The notes under the pieces are model-generated. The model saw only the letters and a list, made by a program, of their open reading frames with translations, made no database searches and was not told the origin of the DNA. Both the position numbers and the translations under genes were made by a program. Positions 22,273 to 32,301 of a DNA stretch of 64,000 bases are shown here, one piece after another (position 1 is the stretch's first letter; the number at the start of each line of letters is the position of its first letter). Origin of the DNA: Mixia osmundae IAM 14324. Lineage: Eukaryota > Basidiomycota > Mixiomycetes > Mixiales > Mixiaceae. Location: assembly GCF_000708205.1 (NCBI RefSeq), contig NW_014575552.1:186001-250000 (forward strand), written 5' to 3'.

Positions 22273-25020
22273 CTAAGTTTGGTGCACTGAGCGACGCCAT
22301 CGACTGACAGACTCGAGCGCGATGTCATCGTGCGCTGACGGCACAAGTGGCGACGGCGCAAATGCCCCCGAGAAGCGATGCGACTGACTGATGAGCATGC
22401 TCTGACGCATCACGTTTGCTTGCATATTCTGGAGAAACGTCAACTGAGCAGCTAGCGCGACCTGCTTCTGCTGGATCTGCTGTTGCTCGCGTGCCGCTGC
22501 TGGATTCGCGATGCCCAAAGGTACCTCGTCCGAGCTAAGTTGAGCTGCTGCGCGTAGTGCCAGCGGAACGTCCTCGTCTTCTTCAGCCAGTGTGCTGCTC
22601 GATCTGAGGCGTGCGAGGGGTATGTCTTCGTCCCTTTCGCTGACCGGGGCAGCTCGTGCGAGCTTATTCATGCTCTCGTTGCGCCGAGCCAGGATGGTCG
22701 CGATGGGAGCATCGCCACTGATCGAGCTCGCGATAGAGAGCGGGCGTGCTTTCGCACCGCCAGATCGTCGCCACGACTGGTCAAGATCAGCTGAACTCAT
22801 GCGAAAGTTGGGTAGCCGAATCTGTGGTAGATCGGATCGTCTCTTGATCAGCTTCGAGATGGGTTCATCTTCCTCGTCGTCTCGCGGAGATTGACATGCC
22901 CTGGAGGCCACAGAATGCATGGTCACCGAACGAATTTTCGAATCGGAGGGAGGTAGATCTTGTAAAGTTTCGACACAATCGTCTTGTTCATTCGGCTTGA
23001 CCGCTTCGTACCGCTCATCGTCTGAATCAGAGTCAGACCGACCGTCGAACCAGCTTTCACTGTTCTTCGAAGAGATACGGAACGACTGATCAATGATAGT
23101 GCCCGACAGGTCCAAGATGGCACTGCTGTCGTTCATAGCAAGGTTGCAGCCGAGGTCGATGTTGAGCTCTGGCGTGGGCGTCTCCAACAGCTCGTCGATC
23201 CGCGAGTTTTCGTCACCATCGTCTACTGTCTCGTCGATTCGAGCGTGCGGAATCGCCTCACATTTTGGCAGTGCGCAGATCGAGGCAGGGCGGGCGTTGA
23301 TGACTATCGTCTGTCGCTTTGGCTTGCCAAGACCGAAAACTGTCTTCCGATTAGCGAGCCTAGCTGCCACTCTTGCTTCCTCGTCTGCAGCTTCTTTGTC
23401 TTGCTGGATTCGCTCTACGCGCTCGAGCTCCAGCAGCTTATCGAGCTTGGACAATTCGCGCGTCATGACCGGATCAGGTGCGCTCGCGAGCAGCTTGCTA
23501 TTGCGCGCAGCCGTATTACCGTATGCTGAAAACATGCTCATGCGTTTGTCGTGATCATGTGTCGAGCTGTCGGACTTGGCAGAACGAAAGGCGCGACTGT
23601 ATCGATTGAAGGGCTCTGAGTCCACAAGGATCTTGCCATCTTCCGCAACGACGTCATGGAGCTCTTCTTCCGCCCGCTCGACCCATCCACTCGCGGTCCA
23701 TACAAGGCCGCCCGTATTGGCGAAAGAGCTATACTTGATGAGCTTCACCTGAAGATACGAGGCTCGTACTCACCGTTGCTTAGCGCGTTGATCTTCCTTT
23801 CGTTTGTCGAGCTCATCCATCAGACTGCTACCGTACAGCTTACCAGGCGGTCTAGGTGCGACGGCCGATGCTGACGGCGCTCCATTCTCTGGATTTACCG
23901 AGAGGTCATCCTCCAAGTCTTCAGCAGCTTGCTCTTCAGCCGTGCGCGGTGCTCTCCCTACGAAGCCTTGAGCGAGATCGTCGGAATCATAATCGTCCTG
24001 CAAGAGTTCCGGCAAGACGATCGTGCGAGGTCGAACTGCTCCTGGAAAGCGTATGCTTCTTGCTTGTTCGAGCCTCTCGGTCGCTTTGGGATCGAATCGA
24101 GAAATGTAGCTGCCGTCAGAGATGTCGACTGATTGTGCTGAAGGACAGGGATCCGCATCGCTGGGCGCTGGCAAGAACGGGGAGAGCATAGCGTGCGAGC
24201 TTTTTGCTGGCGACAGTGACAGAGCTGGGAGGAAGCTCTGGTGCGAATTGTCCGAGCCATGCTCAGAGTGATCCTCACCCGGCAATGGCAATAGGCCGTC
24301 GTGCCTAGATCGGAATTGACTCTGTCGCAAGGTGGTATCACCTTCCTCGTTTCCGGGACTGGAACTTCCGCGATCGAAGCTGATCTCTAGCGGACTCGCA
24401 GTGTCGGTCATCTTGCTAGGTGTCCGCTCGCTCACTGAGGAGCAACCATGACGATTCAGGACCTTGTCGAGACCCCATTGAGACATGCTTTCGTCTTCGT
24501 CTCTTGACTCGAGACTGGCACTCGACGTTGCAAAGGCAGTTGCGCGCTTTGCCGGCGTACTCTGGTGCCATCTTGACTCGGGCGAGGAAGATGCAGGCGA
24601 GAAAGAGAGTGCATCTTCTGAGATCGCCGGCGAGAGCGTCTCGACAGGATGCTGTTGCGATTTGCGTACGAATGTCCTGCCGGCTGTGAAATCGACATGG
24701 GCGAGCGGGTCATCGTCTGTGAAAGGTAGAAAGAGGGCAGAGAGGTTCGCTCGAGGTCTTGGTGCTATGAGGTCGTCGACTTGTCTATCGTCCTCTTCAT
24801 CATATTCGATCAGTGCGGCAGCGAGCTGCAATCTGCTGAATGCGGGTGGCGCTACGTAGAGATCACTCTCGTGCGCATCCTGGCCAGAGTGGCCAGCCGA
24901 GCCAGTGAGATGACGGTGGAGCACAGGATCGGCCTGAGCGTGTGTATCGGTGCCCTTGCTTGCATGTGTCGACGCACCGCTGGATGGCCGATTCCTCTTC
25001 TTGCGACGGCCGAGGCCCAT
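22273..25020 (-). CDS. Large Ser-rich, mostly disordered protein of unknown function
   Basis: Two exons (25020-23774, 23728-22273) joined by a 45-nt intron (GTGAGT...TATAG) give exactly 900 aa. The start is MGLGRRKKRNRPSS, a basic lead that could be a nuclear signal. Much of the protein is Ser/Asp/Glu-rich and likely disordered. There are short charged helical stretches (LDKLLELERVERIQQDKEA) and, near the C-terminus, a Gln/Ala coiled stretch (AAREQQQIQQKQVALAAQ). I recognise no domain. The frame is open upstream to about 25173, but the chosen ATG is the first in good context after the neighbouring gene's 3' region. Function cannot be given from sequence alone. Confidence 0.75.
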
Positions 25021-25320
25021 TGTGGAGCGATGTGATGACCTGTCAAGCTCGAGTGAGTCGAGCACGAAGGACAAGACGCGCGCTCTGGCGGTCAACGCGT
25101 CAAGAAGCTCCGTGCCTTCGACGGATGACGCGATCAGTGCGTTTGAATTCCAGCAAGCCTGACAGTGGTTCAATCGAGATCGTCGTGGGAGTCAGTACAA
25201 TGAGACTGCATTGATCGGAGACCAGTATATTGCTCTTGCGTGAGGTCGTCGTACATTTGCGATTGCACATGAACAGGTACACGGATGAGGGTAGCCGGAG
25301 CGAGTACGTAGGTGGCCTGA

Positions 25321-25861
<541 letters not shown>

Positions 25862-25975
25862 CTTGCTGCTGACTGGTCGCCGACGCGGTCGCGAGTCTTC
25901 ATTCATAACCGCCGCCGCCGCTGCTTGACATCCACCCGGGCTCTGACCACTTTCGGCCTCCTCTGGGCATACAGC

Positions 25976-26801
25976 ATGGCTGTGGCTCCTCAGTTTGCAC
26001 TCCATAGACTGCCGGGCGGCCCTGCCAGTCGGCACTCGATCGAGCTCTACATCGACTTTGTATGTCCCTTCAGCAAGAAGCAATTGCTCGGCGTTCGGGA
26101 CAACCTCCTACCGATACTGCCCAAAGATGTTGCCGTCATCATAAGACAGTCAGTCCTGTCCGCTGTAGCGGTTGGAGTCCCCTGAAAGCAGCTCTGCAGA
26201 GTTCCCCAGCCCTGGCACGCCGCGTCGACGCTCGTTCACGAGGCAGCAATAGCAGTCAGCAAGCTCGTCGATGACGCTCAAACTTTCTGGCAATTCGCCT
26301 ATGCGCTCATGGAGCACCAAGAAGAATACTTTGACGAGGCGGTCGAGAACGAGACGCTTGCGTGAGTTGCGGACTATCAGCTCTCTGTGATCCTGTCGAA
26401 AAGGTCACAAAGCCTGCGGATGACTGACGATCAGCGCAGTCAGATAAGACGCAGACTCGCCAAGCTCGCTCATGACTCTGTTGGCGTCGAAGAAAGTGCT
26501 TTCCTGGATCTCGTCAAGACCGGTCAGGGCAACAGTGGCAACAAGGTCGGCGCAGATCTCAAACTACAGGTCAAGCTCGGTCGACAGAATGTGAGGTTCA
26601 TTCTCCTCGTCATGACAGGCATAGTTGACAATCAGAGCAGGGCATTCATGTGACGCCTACCGTGTTGCTTGACGGGCTCGTCGATCCGTCCGTCTCGAGC
26701 AGCTTTGGCAAGGTGAGCAACGTGACTTGCACGCATGCAGCGCTGATGCCTCTCACTGGTAGGACGAGTGGGCCAAGTATGTCAAGGAGAAGCTCTCATG
26801 A
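25976..26801 (+). CDS. DsbA-fold thioredoxin-like protein
   Basis: Several exons starting at ATG 25976. The first has SIELYIDFVCPFSKKQLLGV, with a CPFS motif in the thioredoxin active-site position. Then follow VPQPWHAASTLVHEAAIAV, an all-helical lid (FWQFAYALMEHQEEYFDEAV; QIRRRLAKLA), and GIHVTPTVLLDGL containing the cis-proline loop; the end is DEWAKYVKEKLS. This arrangement is typical of a fungal DsbA/thioredoxin-like family. The single-cysteine CPFS motif suggests a glutathione- or monothiol-type activity rather than a disulphide oxidase (inference). Introns include GTCAGT near 26146, GTGAGT near 26361, GTGAGG near 26590 and GTGAGC near 26713, all with AG acceptors. Confidence 0.75.
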
Positions 26802-26959
26802 CTATCTGTTCACCTGTAGCCACGCCATCATGACATAGAGGATCGCATCACATTCTGCACCGTTGTAGAACACGCTTGCATGTACCTGACATGCTCGTGT
26901 GAGAGAAAGAGTTGTCCAGACTGAGTATGCTGCGAGGAGTGCCGCGCAATGTCTCGGAT

Positions 26960-28191
26960 CTAGGCCCAACCCCATGAGATGGGCAAAACGCCGGTTGAGA
27001 ATTCGCCAATGGCAGAATAAGAGCCCGTGCTCATGTCGAGCGAGTTCTCTGCGCATCCAGGACATCTGCGCTAATCCGTCAGTACCCTTGTAGCAGGCCA
27101 AGCGCTAGAGCTTGCCTATCTGCAACGGTAGCGATGACGGATTTGCCATTGGCCGTATTCGTGACCTTGACCGATTTGCCACAGTGAGATGGCTGGAAAC
27201 GTGAGGCAGACAAGGCGACAATCATGGCAGAATCCGAATTGGCGGTACCGCATGCGCCTGTCGCGCCTTCTTGATAGTAGTCTGGAGCCTTCTCAGCGAG
27301 ATATAGCGTGCGTGAGATGAGAGCTTACAAGTTCCTTGACCACCCGAGAAGAGTCCGGCGGCAATGCTACCGACGCTAGAGACGATAGACTGAGCCGATC
27401 TCTGCGCCTTGCGATGCTTCTTGACGACTGTCTTCATAGAAGTATCGGGCGGCGTGTCATCGGCATTCCCACTGCTAGAATCGACCGTCTTGGCGCTGTC
27501 CCCGCTTGAAGTCGATTGGGTCGTCTCCGCCTGAGTGTCTGTGCCGCCGGACGAGGCATCGTCTGCGTCGTCATCGGTGTCATCAGCATCCTTCTCCTCC
27601 TCCTCACCGTCATTGCTAGCCTGAGAGGCCGCAGTGGAGGCTGTACTAGAAGTAGAAGAGTCCCATGCGGGCGCTGCATCATCTGACGTCTCGTTGGTAG
27701 CCGTGTTGGACGAGTCTGTCTCGTCTTGCACGGCGGTCTTGTCGAGTGCGCCAAATGGAGCTGTAAAAGTGGTAGGATCCGTCCAGGAGCCCTCGTCCGC
27801 TACGCTGTGGTCGACGATTTGACGACGAGCATGGTGGCAAGCAATGCGTTTGGCTATTTTGTGCTGCATCAGTGCGTTTCTGTCCTGTCACGCAAGCTGT
27901 CACTCACACTTTGTGGTCTGAGGCTCGCGTGCAAGGCGTCTCATGTAGCTATGACGCTTGCGACGTCGACTGGCATACGTGTCTGGCGCAGCGTGAGTAT
28001 CCGCGTCAAGGCTGGGCAACGAAAGACTGACGACCAGTGCCCATATGCTGACTGACAGCACGGACAGCCTGACCGCGGTGAGATCAGACCTTATAGCAGA
28101 AGGAGAGCAGTCGATGTACCGAGCCAGCTTGCGAGCTCGAGATGCTCGGCAGGAGAACGCAAAGGGCGAGAAAAAAGTGGGAGAGGATCAT
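26960..28191 (-). CDS. Secreted protein with C-terminal double-psi beta-barrel (barwin/RlpA-like) domain
   Basis: The ATG at 28191 opens a classical signal peptide (MILSHFFLALCVLLPSISSS). After one or two introns whose junction I could not fix, there is a basic segment, then a long Ser/Thr/Asp/Glu-rich linker (about residues 80-200). The C-terminal domain reads YYQEGATGACGTANSDSAM, HCGKSVKVTNTANGKS, VADRCPGC and GVLPISWGW, the double-psi beta-barrel pattern of barwin, RlpA and expansin-like fungal proteins. These act in or on the cell wall, and some are implicated in host interaction. The intron at 27066-27115 runs GATAG|GCAAGC...GCGCAG and is a GC-AG intron; it joins VADR to CPGC. The stop is at 26960. 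Confidence 0.82.
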
Positions 28192-28555
28192 CGTGATCGT
28201 ATTGCGATGAGGTCAGGGTGTGTGAACGAATGTGTTGATATGCGATGAGAGTGAAGGCTGGAGAGAAAGGATGACGATCAACGTCAATGTAGCCTCGTGT
28301 TGGGTATGAGTGCTTGGGACCTGCCCTGCGATTTCGTGCTTTGTCTTTGCTCGTACCGTCAAGGTCAAAGCGAGAGAGAGGTTTGCGAGCAGAGATGGGC
28401 AAAGTTGCCGAGAGAGGCACAAACTACAAGGTGGCAGCGCGTCGAGGGATAGTCGTTCCTCGGCAGGGCAAGACGGACAAAGCATGCGATCGCTGGAGCT
28501 GGGGCAGTCGCTACAGTCGATCATAGTTTGAGGAGAGACGAGGAAGAGCGACTCG
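28192..28555. other. Divergent intergenic region
   Basis: 364 bp between two divergent starts. Purine-rich on the plus strand (many GAGAG tracts). No gene seen; presumably two promoters. Confidence 0.5.
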
Positions 28556-29318
28556 ATGCGTGCAGTCATCCAGCGTGTAAAGAGCGCATCGGTGAGCGTG
28601 GACGGACAGATCGTGTCATCGATTGGCAAGGGCTTGCTCTGCCTGATTGGTGTAGCAAGGGACGACACGGCGAAAGATACGGAATCGATCGCAAAGTCAA
28701 TCTTGAAGCTGCGGCTCTTTCCCGAGACGGCGAGCGATGAGAGTCCACAGTGGAAGCAGTCTGTCGTAGACATCAAGGGTGACTTGCTCTGCGGTAGGCC
28801 GGGCGAGTGATGCGCGTACCAACTGCTCATCATTGTCGGCGTAGTCAGTCAATTTACGCTCCTTGCTCTGACGTCAAAGGGAGCCAAGCCAGACTTTCAC
28901 GATGCTATGGTAGGCCTGACATGCAGTCAAGACGCAATGGATGAACAGGACATATTGCTGGACAGGCACCCAATGAGGCAAAGACGCTTTATGAGCAGCT
29001 GCTCTTTCGTCTGGGGCAGTCCTACGACGGCAAGATCGCAGACGGCCGGTTTGGGGCCATGATGGACGTCAGCCTGGTCAACTGGGGCCCAGTGACTGTG
29101 AGATTGCGTCCCTTCGCACTCATCGAAGCGAGTTGACATACTCGTCGCAGATCCAGCTGGACAGCAAGGATGACGGTTCGCCAGCTCGATCGGCTTTCGA
29201 GGAAGCCAAAGCGGCCAAACGGCTCGAAACAGAGCAGCGTCGAGCGCGCAACGAGGCCGACAAACGCGAGCGACTGAAAGCCTATGAGACTCGCCAGCAG
29301 ACAGAGTCGTGTGGCTGA
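28556..29318 (+). CDS. DTD1: D-aminoacyl-tRNA deacylase (D-tyrosyl-tRNA deacylase)
   Basis: Four exons (28556-28793, 28845-28909, 28966-29097, 29151-29318) give 200 aa. The start MRAVIQRVKSASVSVDG is the family's N-terminus. The catalytic motif SQFTLLAL is created across the first splice junction, and the second motif is LVNWGPVT. The enzyme hydrolyses D-amino acids from mischarged tRNAs in the cytosol. The C-terminus has about 50 extra residues of charged helix (EEAKAAKRLETEQRRARN) beyond the roughly 150-aa core, as in some other fungal versions. It converges on IMP2 with only 13 bp between the stop codons. Confidence 0.92.
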
Positions 29319-29331
29319 ACGCGACAGCTGA

Positions 29332-30134
29332 CTAGACATCTGCAAACGCGCTCCGCCTCTCGTCTGCTTCTGCCCATGCCGGCTTTCGCTTGGCGTGTAT
29401 GACGCGAGAGGGACGAGCAGAGGGTATCACCGTACCCCATCGCGAACCCGGCCAGAGGATATAGGCCACTCTCGCATCGATAAGCTTGATGGGTATCTGT
29501 CCTTTTGGGTGTCATCGTGTCGCAATGCATCATTGCCGAGAGCGAGCGCTTACCGGTCCAAAAGTGTTCGAGTCTGTAGAGTGGAAGGACTCGTCGCCTT
29601 CCACCCAGCAGTGTGCTTCAGGTCTGGAGGGTGCACCCAGCTGAGCAGGCCATGCTGGCGCAGGACAGGCAGACTCACACTTTGACGTAGCGGTCGGGAT
29701 AGGGTCGTCTCGTCTTGACCAGATCGCCCGGCAAGCCGATGATACGCTTGACAGAGGTACCGTAGGGCGGTATAGGGCATCTCATGACGACGACCTGGCC
29801 ACGCTGGTAGGCAGACCACCAGACCGAGCATTTATCGAGCAAGACGACATCCTCGTGCAATCTCGAGCTATCTGGGTTCAGAGCAGGCTGAGACGGACCG
29901 TCGATGAGCTTGAGCGTGTAGGAAGAAGAGGTCATCAGGGTGGCTGACCTGCATCGATCGACCGGTGATGCGTGCAACGGAGCCGATGTTGTCCTCGACA
30001 AAGATGGCGACGGGGAGCCATAGCAAGCCACGGAGGACTCGTCGACGGAGCGCTGTCCTCTCCTGCTGCTCTGCGCTCGTCTTTGCTCCTCCTCGCAGTC
30101 GAAAGGCAGACGCAGCTCGAGCGAACAAGCTCAT
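29332..30134 (-). CDS. IMP2: Mitochondrial inner membrane protease subunit 2 (signal peptidase family S26)
   Basis: Four exons. The N-terminus (MSLFARAASAFRLRGG) is basic and helical, followed by LLWLPVAIFVEDNIGSVARI, the membrane anchor. The catalytic serine lies in ITGRSMQPALNP, and the catalytic lysine in SVKRIIGLPGD. The S26 box HCWVEGDESFHSTDSNTFGP and IPIKLIDARV...WPGSRWG follow. Imp2 removes sorting peptides from proteins on the outer face of the inner mitochondrial membrane. Introns (GTCAGC, GTGTGA, GTAAGC donors) all give perfect family junctions. It shares an 83-bp divergent promoter region with MRI1. Confidence 0.93.
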
Positions 30135-30176
30135 ACGCTCGACACTGCACGCCAGCAGAGAAACCTCGCGCTGTCC

Positions 30177-30212
30177 TTGGCCGCCGAGGAGGATCAGGAG
30201 GAGGAGGAGGAG
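30177..30212 (+). repeat. GGA-rich simple repeat in the MRI1 5' leader
   Basis: A run of GAG/GGA triplets lies immediately upstream of the MRI1 ATG (30218), between two divergent starts. It may be a purine-rich promoter or leader element; no more can be said. Confidence 0.6.
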
Positions 30213-30217
30213 GCAAG

Positions 30218-31590
30218 ATGTCAGCCAAGGGAGCGAACGGCAAGCAAGATGACAAGCTACGAGCGATACGAATGCCAGACGGCGACCCCGCCCAGTTTGA
30301 AGGCAAGGGCTACGTCGAGGCAAGCAGACAGATGCCATTCAATATTGAGAGCAACGTTGATGTTGGCAGTGGACAGATTGTAGACCAGCTCTTGCTGCCC
30401 CACCATATCGAGTGGATCAAGATCACCTCTGCTGAACAAGCCTGGCACGCCATCAGGTCGATGCAGATCAGAGGAGCGCCCGCCATTGCATCACTCGCAG
30501 CACTCGGACTCGCCCTCGACCTGCTTCGCCTTGCCCGCCATCAAGGCTTGGCAGACGAACACACCTACGGCAAGACCGGCTCGCCAAGCAGCGATGATGC
30601 CTCTGCAAGACTTATCGCAGAGACAGACAGACTCTGCGACTATTTGCTTTCCTCGCGACCGACGGCCGTCAACTTATCTGCTGCTATCAAGCTCATACGC
30701 AGAGTGACGCAAGCGAACAAGTCTGAACCAGCTGAACAGCTAGTGCAAGCTATCGTCAAGACGTGCAAATCGGTCTGGCAAGATGACATTGCGCGCAACG
30801 TGTGGATAGGCATGAACGGCGCCCGCTGGCTGCTCGAGACGCTGGAGCGCGAAGGTTCGCTCAAACCAGACGAATCGGTCAACGTGTTGACCGTACGTGC
30901 AAGTCGCCCTCATGCCCTATTCGACGTTGACTGTCACACCATCCGCAGGTCTGTAACACTGGCTCGCTGGCTACCTCGGATTATGGCACTGCTCTCGGCG
31001 TCATCACTGCGCTTCACGAGCTAGGCAGACTAGAGCACGCCTTTTATGCTCAGACGGCACCGTACCAACAGGGTGCTCGTCTGACATCCCTCGAGCTGCT
31101 ATCCTTGGGTATACCGGCGACGATGGTGCCCGATACGGCGATTGCCGCCCTGTTGGCAGGCAAGAAAGAGGGAACACCGCGCATTCACTGCTTCGTCGCA
31201 GGTGCAGATCGGATCGCAGCAAACGGCGATACAGCCAACAAGATCTCAACGTATCAGATCTCCTTGCTCTGTCATCACGTTGCTTCGGAGCAAGCCAGGC
31301 CCAAAGTCATCATCGCCGCACCGCTCACGACGATAGATATGGAGATGCAAGACGGCACGGGCATCGTCATAGAGCAGAGACCCCAAGAAGAAGCAAAGAC
31401 TGTCAGCGGCGTGCTTCGCGACGGTCAATCGAGCGGCAAGGTCGTCAAGGTCATGTTCACGCCAGAAGCAGCCTCGGTCTGGAACCCTGCGTTCGACGTC
31501 ACGCCTGCTGGCCTCATTGATGCCATATCGACAGAGGTCAGGTGTCTTGCCAGCCAAGATGGCGCATTCCAGCTCGGGACGCTCTCTTGA
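30218..31590 (+). CDS. MRI1: Methylthioribose-1-phosphate isomerase
   Basis: Two exons (30218-30892, 30949-31590) encode 438 aa. The protein belongs to the eIF2B-alpha/aIF2B fold. Signatures are IRSMQIRGAPAIASLAALG, VLTVCNTGSLATSDYGTALG with the catalytic cysteine, and GADRIAANGDTANKISTYQ with the catalytic aspartate; NPAFDVTPAGLIDAI marks the C-terminus. It converts methylthioribose-1-phosphate to methylthioribulose-1-phosphate in methionine salvage. The intron (56 nt, GTACGT...CCGCAG) falls just before the catalytic cysteine. It is longer than typical (about 360-410 aa), mostly through a loop near residues 110-130. Confidence 0.93.
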
Positions 31591-31648
31591 GAATGTACAA
31601 ACAACATCTTTAGATTGACAACACCGCATCTGTACGCATTGGTATGCA

Positions 31649-32177
31649 TCAACCTCGCAACAGCGAGTGCTGTCCTTCTCCGTGATCTGTCGACGAATGA
31701 GCTATCGAATACTGACACGACAAACTCGAGCTCACCTTTGAGTGATGCTCCTTTGGCATTGGCAACTTCGCGCAAGTAAGCCTGCTCGTGCGCACTGAGC
31801 TGCGGGCTGGCAGAAGAGTCTGTCTTTGCTCGTTTTGCATTCTGATCCAAAGCTGGTGGCGCACTAGCCTTGCCTCGCTTCTTCTGATTATCCCGTGCGC
31901 TATGAGCCTCCTTGCGTATTGAGCGCTGCAGCAAGACTTACGAAGCGGTTGGCTAGGTCCTTCCGCCTGCGAGACAACCTCAGACATCAGCTACCAGTGC
32001 GATGGGAGGGCAGGTTCCTCACCGTTGTAGCGCTTCACGCTCACGTTGCTGCTGAACGTCCAATGCGGTCACTTTGCTAAACTTGTCCAGAAAGCTGCCG
32101 TCATTGCTGAAGATATTCTTGATCGGCTTTGTGTCGCTCAGCCGCTGTGCAGCGCTCTCCGGCGTCGGGCTTGCCAT
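31649..32177 (-). CDS. Small TRIR-like protein (telomerase-RNA-interacting RNase family), tentative
   Basis: Four exons: MASPTPESAAQRLSDTKPI then KNIFSNDGSFLDKFSKV; RRKDLANRF; a basic Lys/Arg segment (DNQKKRGKAS; NAKRAKTDSS); AHEQAYLREVANAKGASL; and the end DHGEGQHSLLRG. The combination NxFxNDGSFLxxF near the start, a basic middle and a YxxEVxxxK motif near the end resembles the animal protein TRIR/C19orf43. The match is by pattern only. The intron after RRKDLANRF is only 31 nt (GTAAGT...CGCAAG; 34 nt if the next AG is used). About 130 aa in total. It lies 125 bp downstream of the TOP1 stop, same strand, and 58 bp from the convergent MRI1 stop. Confidence 0.6.
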
Positions 32178-32301
32178 CTCAGCTGCGATAGCTCACACGC
32201 TTCAGAGCATTCAGCAGTCAGTCTGACCAAAGGTGCCAAACTACGAAGGCGCGACGCGACACGCTTTAACCCAAGGCTGCAATGGAAGGCAATGGCGACG
32301 A

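Noticed and set aside
28213-28833. 206-codon open frame on the minus strand opposite the DTD1 start
   Set aside because: Overlaps the well-supported first exon of DTD1 and its promoter; composition is not protein-like.
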